Of a stretch of 64,000 nucleotides of DNA, positions 63,970 to 64,000 are shown one piece after another. The stretch is from positions 62,001-126,000 of the forward strand of contig JAVBLN010000011.1 in assembly GCA_031553495.1 (NCBI GenBank), given 5' to 3'. Numbering within the stretch: the stretch's first letter is position 1; each line of letters begins with the position of its first letter. This DNA comes from Pinibacter sp031553495. Lineage in GTDB: Bacteria > Bacteroidota > Bacteroidia > Chitinophagales > Chitinophagaceae. The notes beneath the pieces are model-generated. The model did no database searches. It saw only the letters and a program-made list of their open reading frames with translations, and was not told the origin of the DNA. The translations under genes were made by a program, and so were the position numbers.

Positions 63970-64000
63970 AACCCGCCCAATAGTATTACTACCGCACAAG
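63970..64000 (-). repeat. GAATAG element copy 27, cut by window edge
   Basis: Begins CCGCCCAATAGTATTACTAC and is cut off at CACAAG before the core. A CTGCCTACCGCCCACTAA phrase abuts it. Confidence 0.75.

Noticed and set aside
1..64000. CRISPR array
   Set aside because: The abundant repeats are dispersed, on both strands and far apart; there is no regular repeat-spacer array and no cas gene.
1..64000. Prophage or integrated conjugative element
   Set aside because: No integrase, phage structural, relaxase or plasmid gene is seen, and the single tRNA gene has no duplicated 3' end in the window that I could find.

Overview
The window looks like chromosomal DNA of an AT-rich Bacteroidota bacterium, probably of the Chitinophagaceae or a close relative; this assignment is inferred. 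The support is four large cell-surface proteins with type IX secretion (T9SS) C-terminal sorting domains, families typical of the phylum (DUF2141, DUF1835, DUF4260), promoter boxes of the TAnnTTTG kind, and no obvious Shine-Dalgarno sequences. There is no phage, CRISPR array, intact insertion sequence or rRNA. One tRNA gene, tRNA-Leu(CAG), is present.

Layout: 0.7-7.8 kb is a leftward block (FKBP isomerase lipoprotein, NrnA-like DHH phosphoesterase, dipeptide epimerase, FkbM methyltransferase, fatty-acid desaturase, family 5 solute-binding protein). An M1 aminopeptidase follows on the plus strand. From 10.1 to 15.6 kb lies a leftward five-gene set: ABC ATPase, permease, a substrate-binding protein fused to an OmpA peptidoglycan-binding domain, a two-helix membrane protein with a long coiled coil, and a soluble coiled-coil protein. 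From 16 to 28 kb there are housekeeping genes (dapD, tRNA-Leu, thioesterase, phosphohexomutase, saccharopine dehydrogenase family, sirtuin, EVE protein, pcm) and poorly known envelope proteins. From 28.7 to 34.1 kb are a T9SS cargo protein, small secreted proteins, an esterase and two lipoproteins, one of only 25 residues. parC and parE (34-40 kb) flank two DUF genes. Then come a GH13 enzyme, ispH, a TlpA-like thioredoxin, an HMA metal-binding protein and an AraC regulator. From 48 to 61 kb are two giant paralogous T9SS surface proteins with a third copy between them reduced by a huge internal deletion. The window ends with another T9SS cargo protein.

The most striking content is between the genes. 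I count 27 copies of one approximately 70-bp imperfect inverted-repeat element (called the GAATAG element here), none inside a gene. Its central heptamer is either GTGTCAC or GCGTCGC. All 25 copies with a readable core keep the symmetric pair matched, which suggests selection on a hairpin or palindromic site. Four close pairs sit in inverted orientation 59-186 bp apart, like bacterial BIMEs. Around them are mosaics of other short repeated phrases, double hairpins, a shared hairpin and IS-end-like scraps. No transposase that could mobilise them is in the window.

The best candidates for something undescribed are this repeat system, the peptidoglycan-anchored ABC transporter with its coiled-coil partners, and the tandem surface-protein locus with its internally deleted copy.
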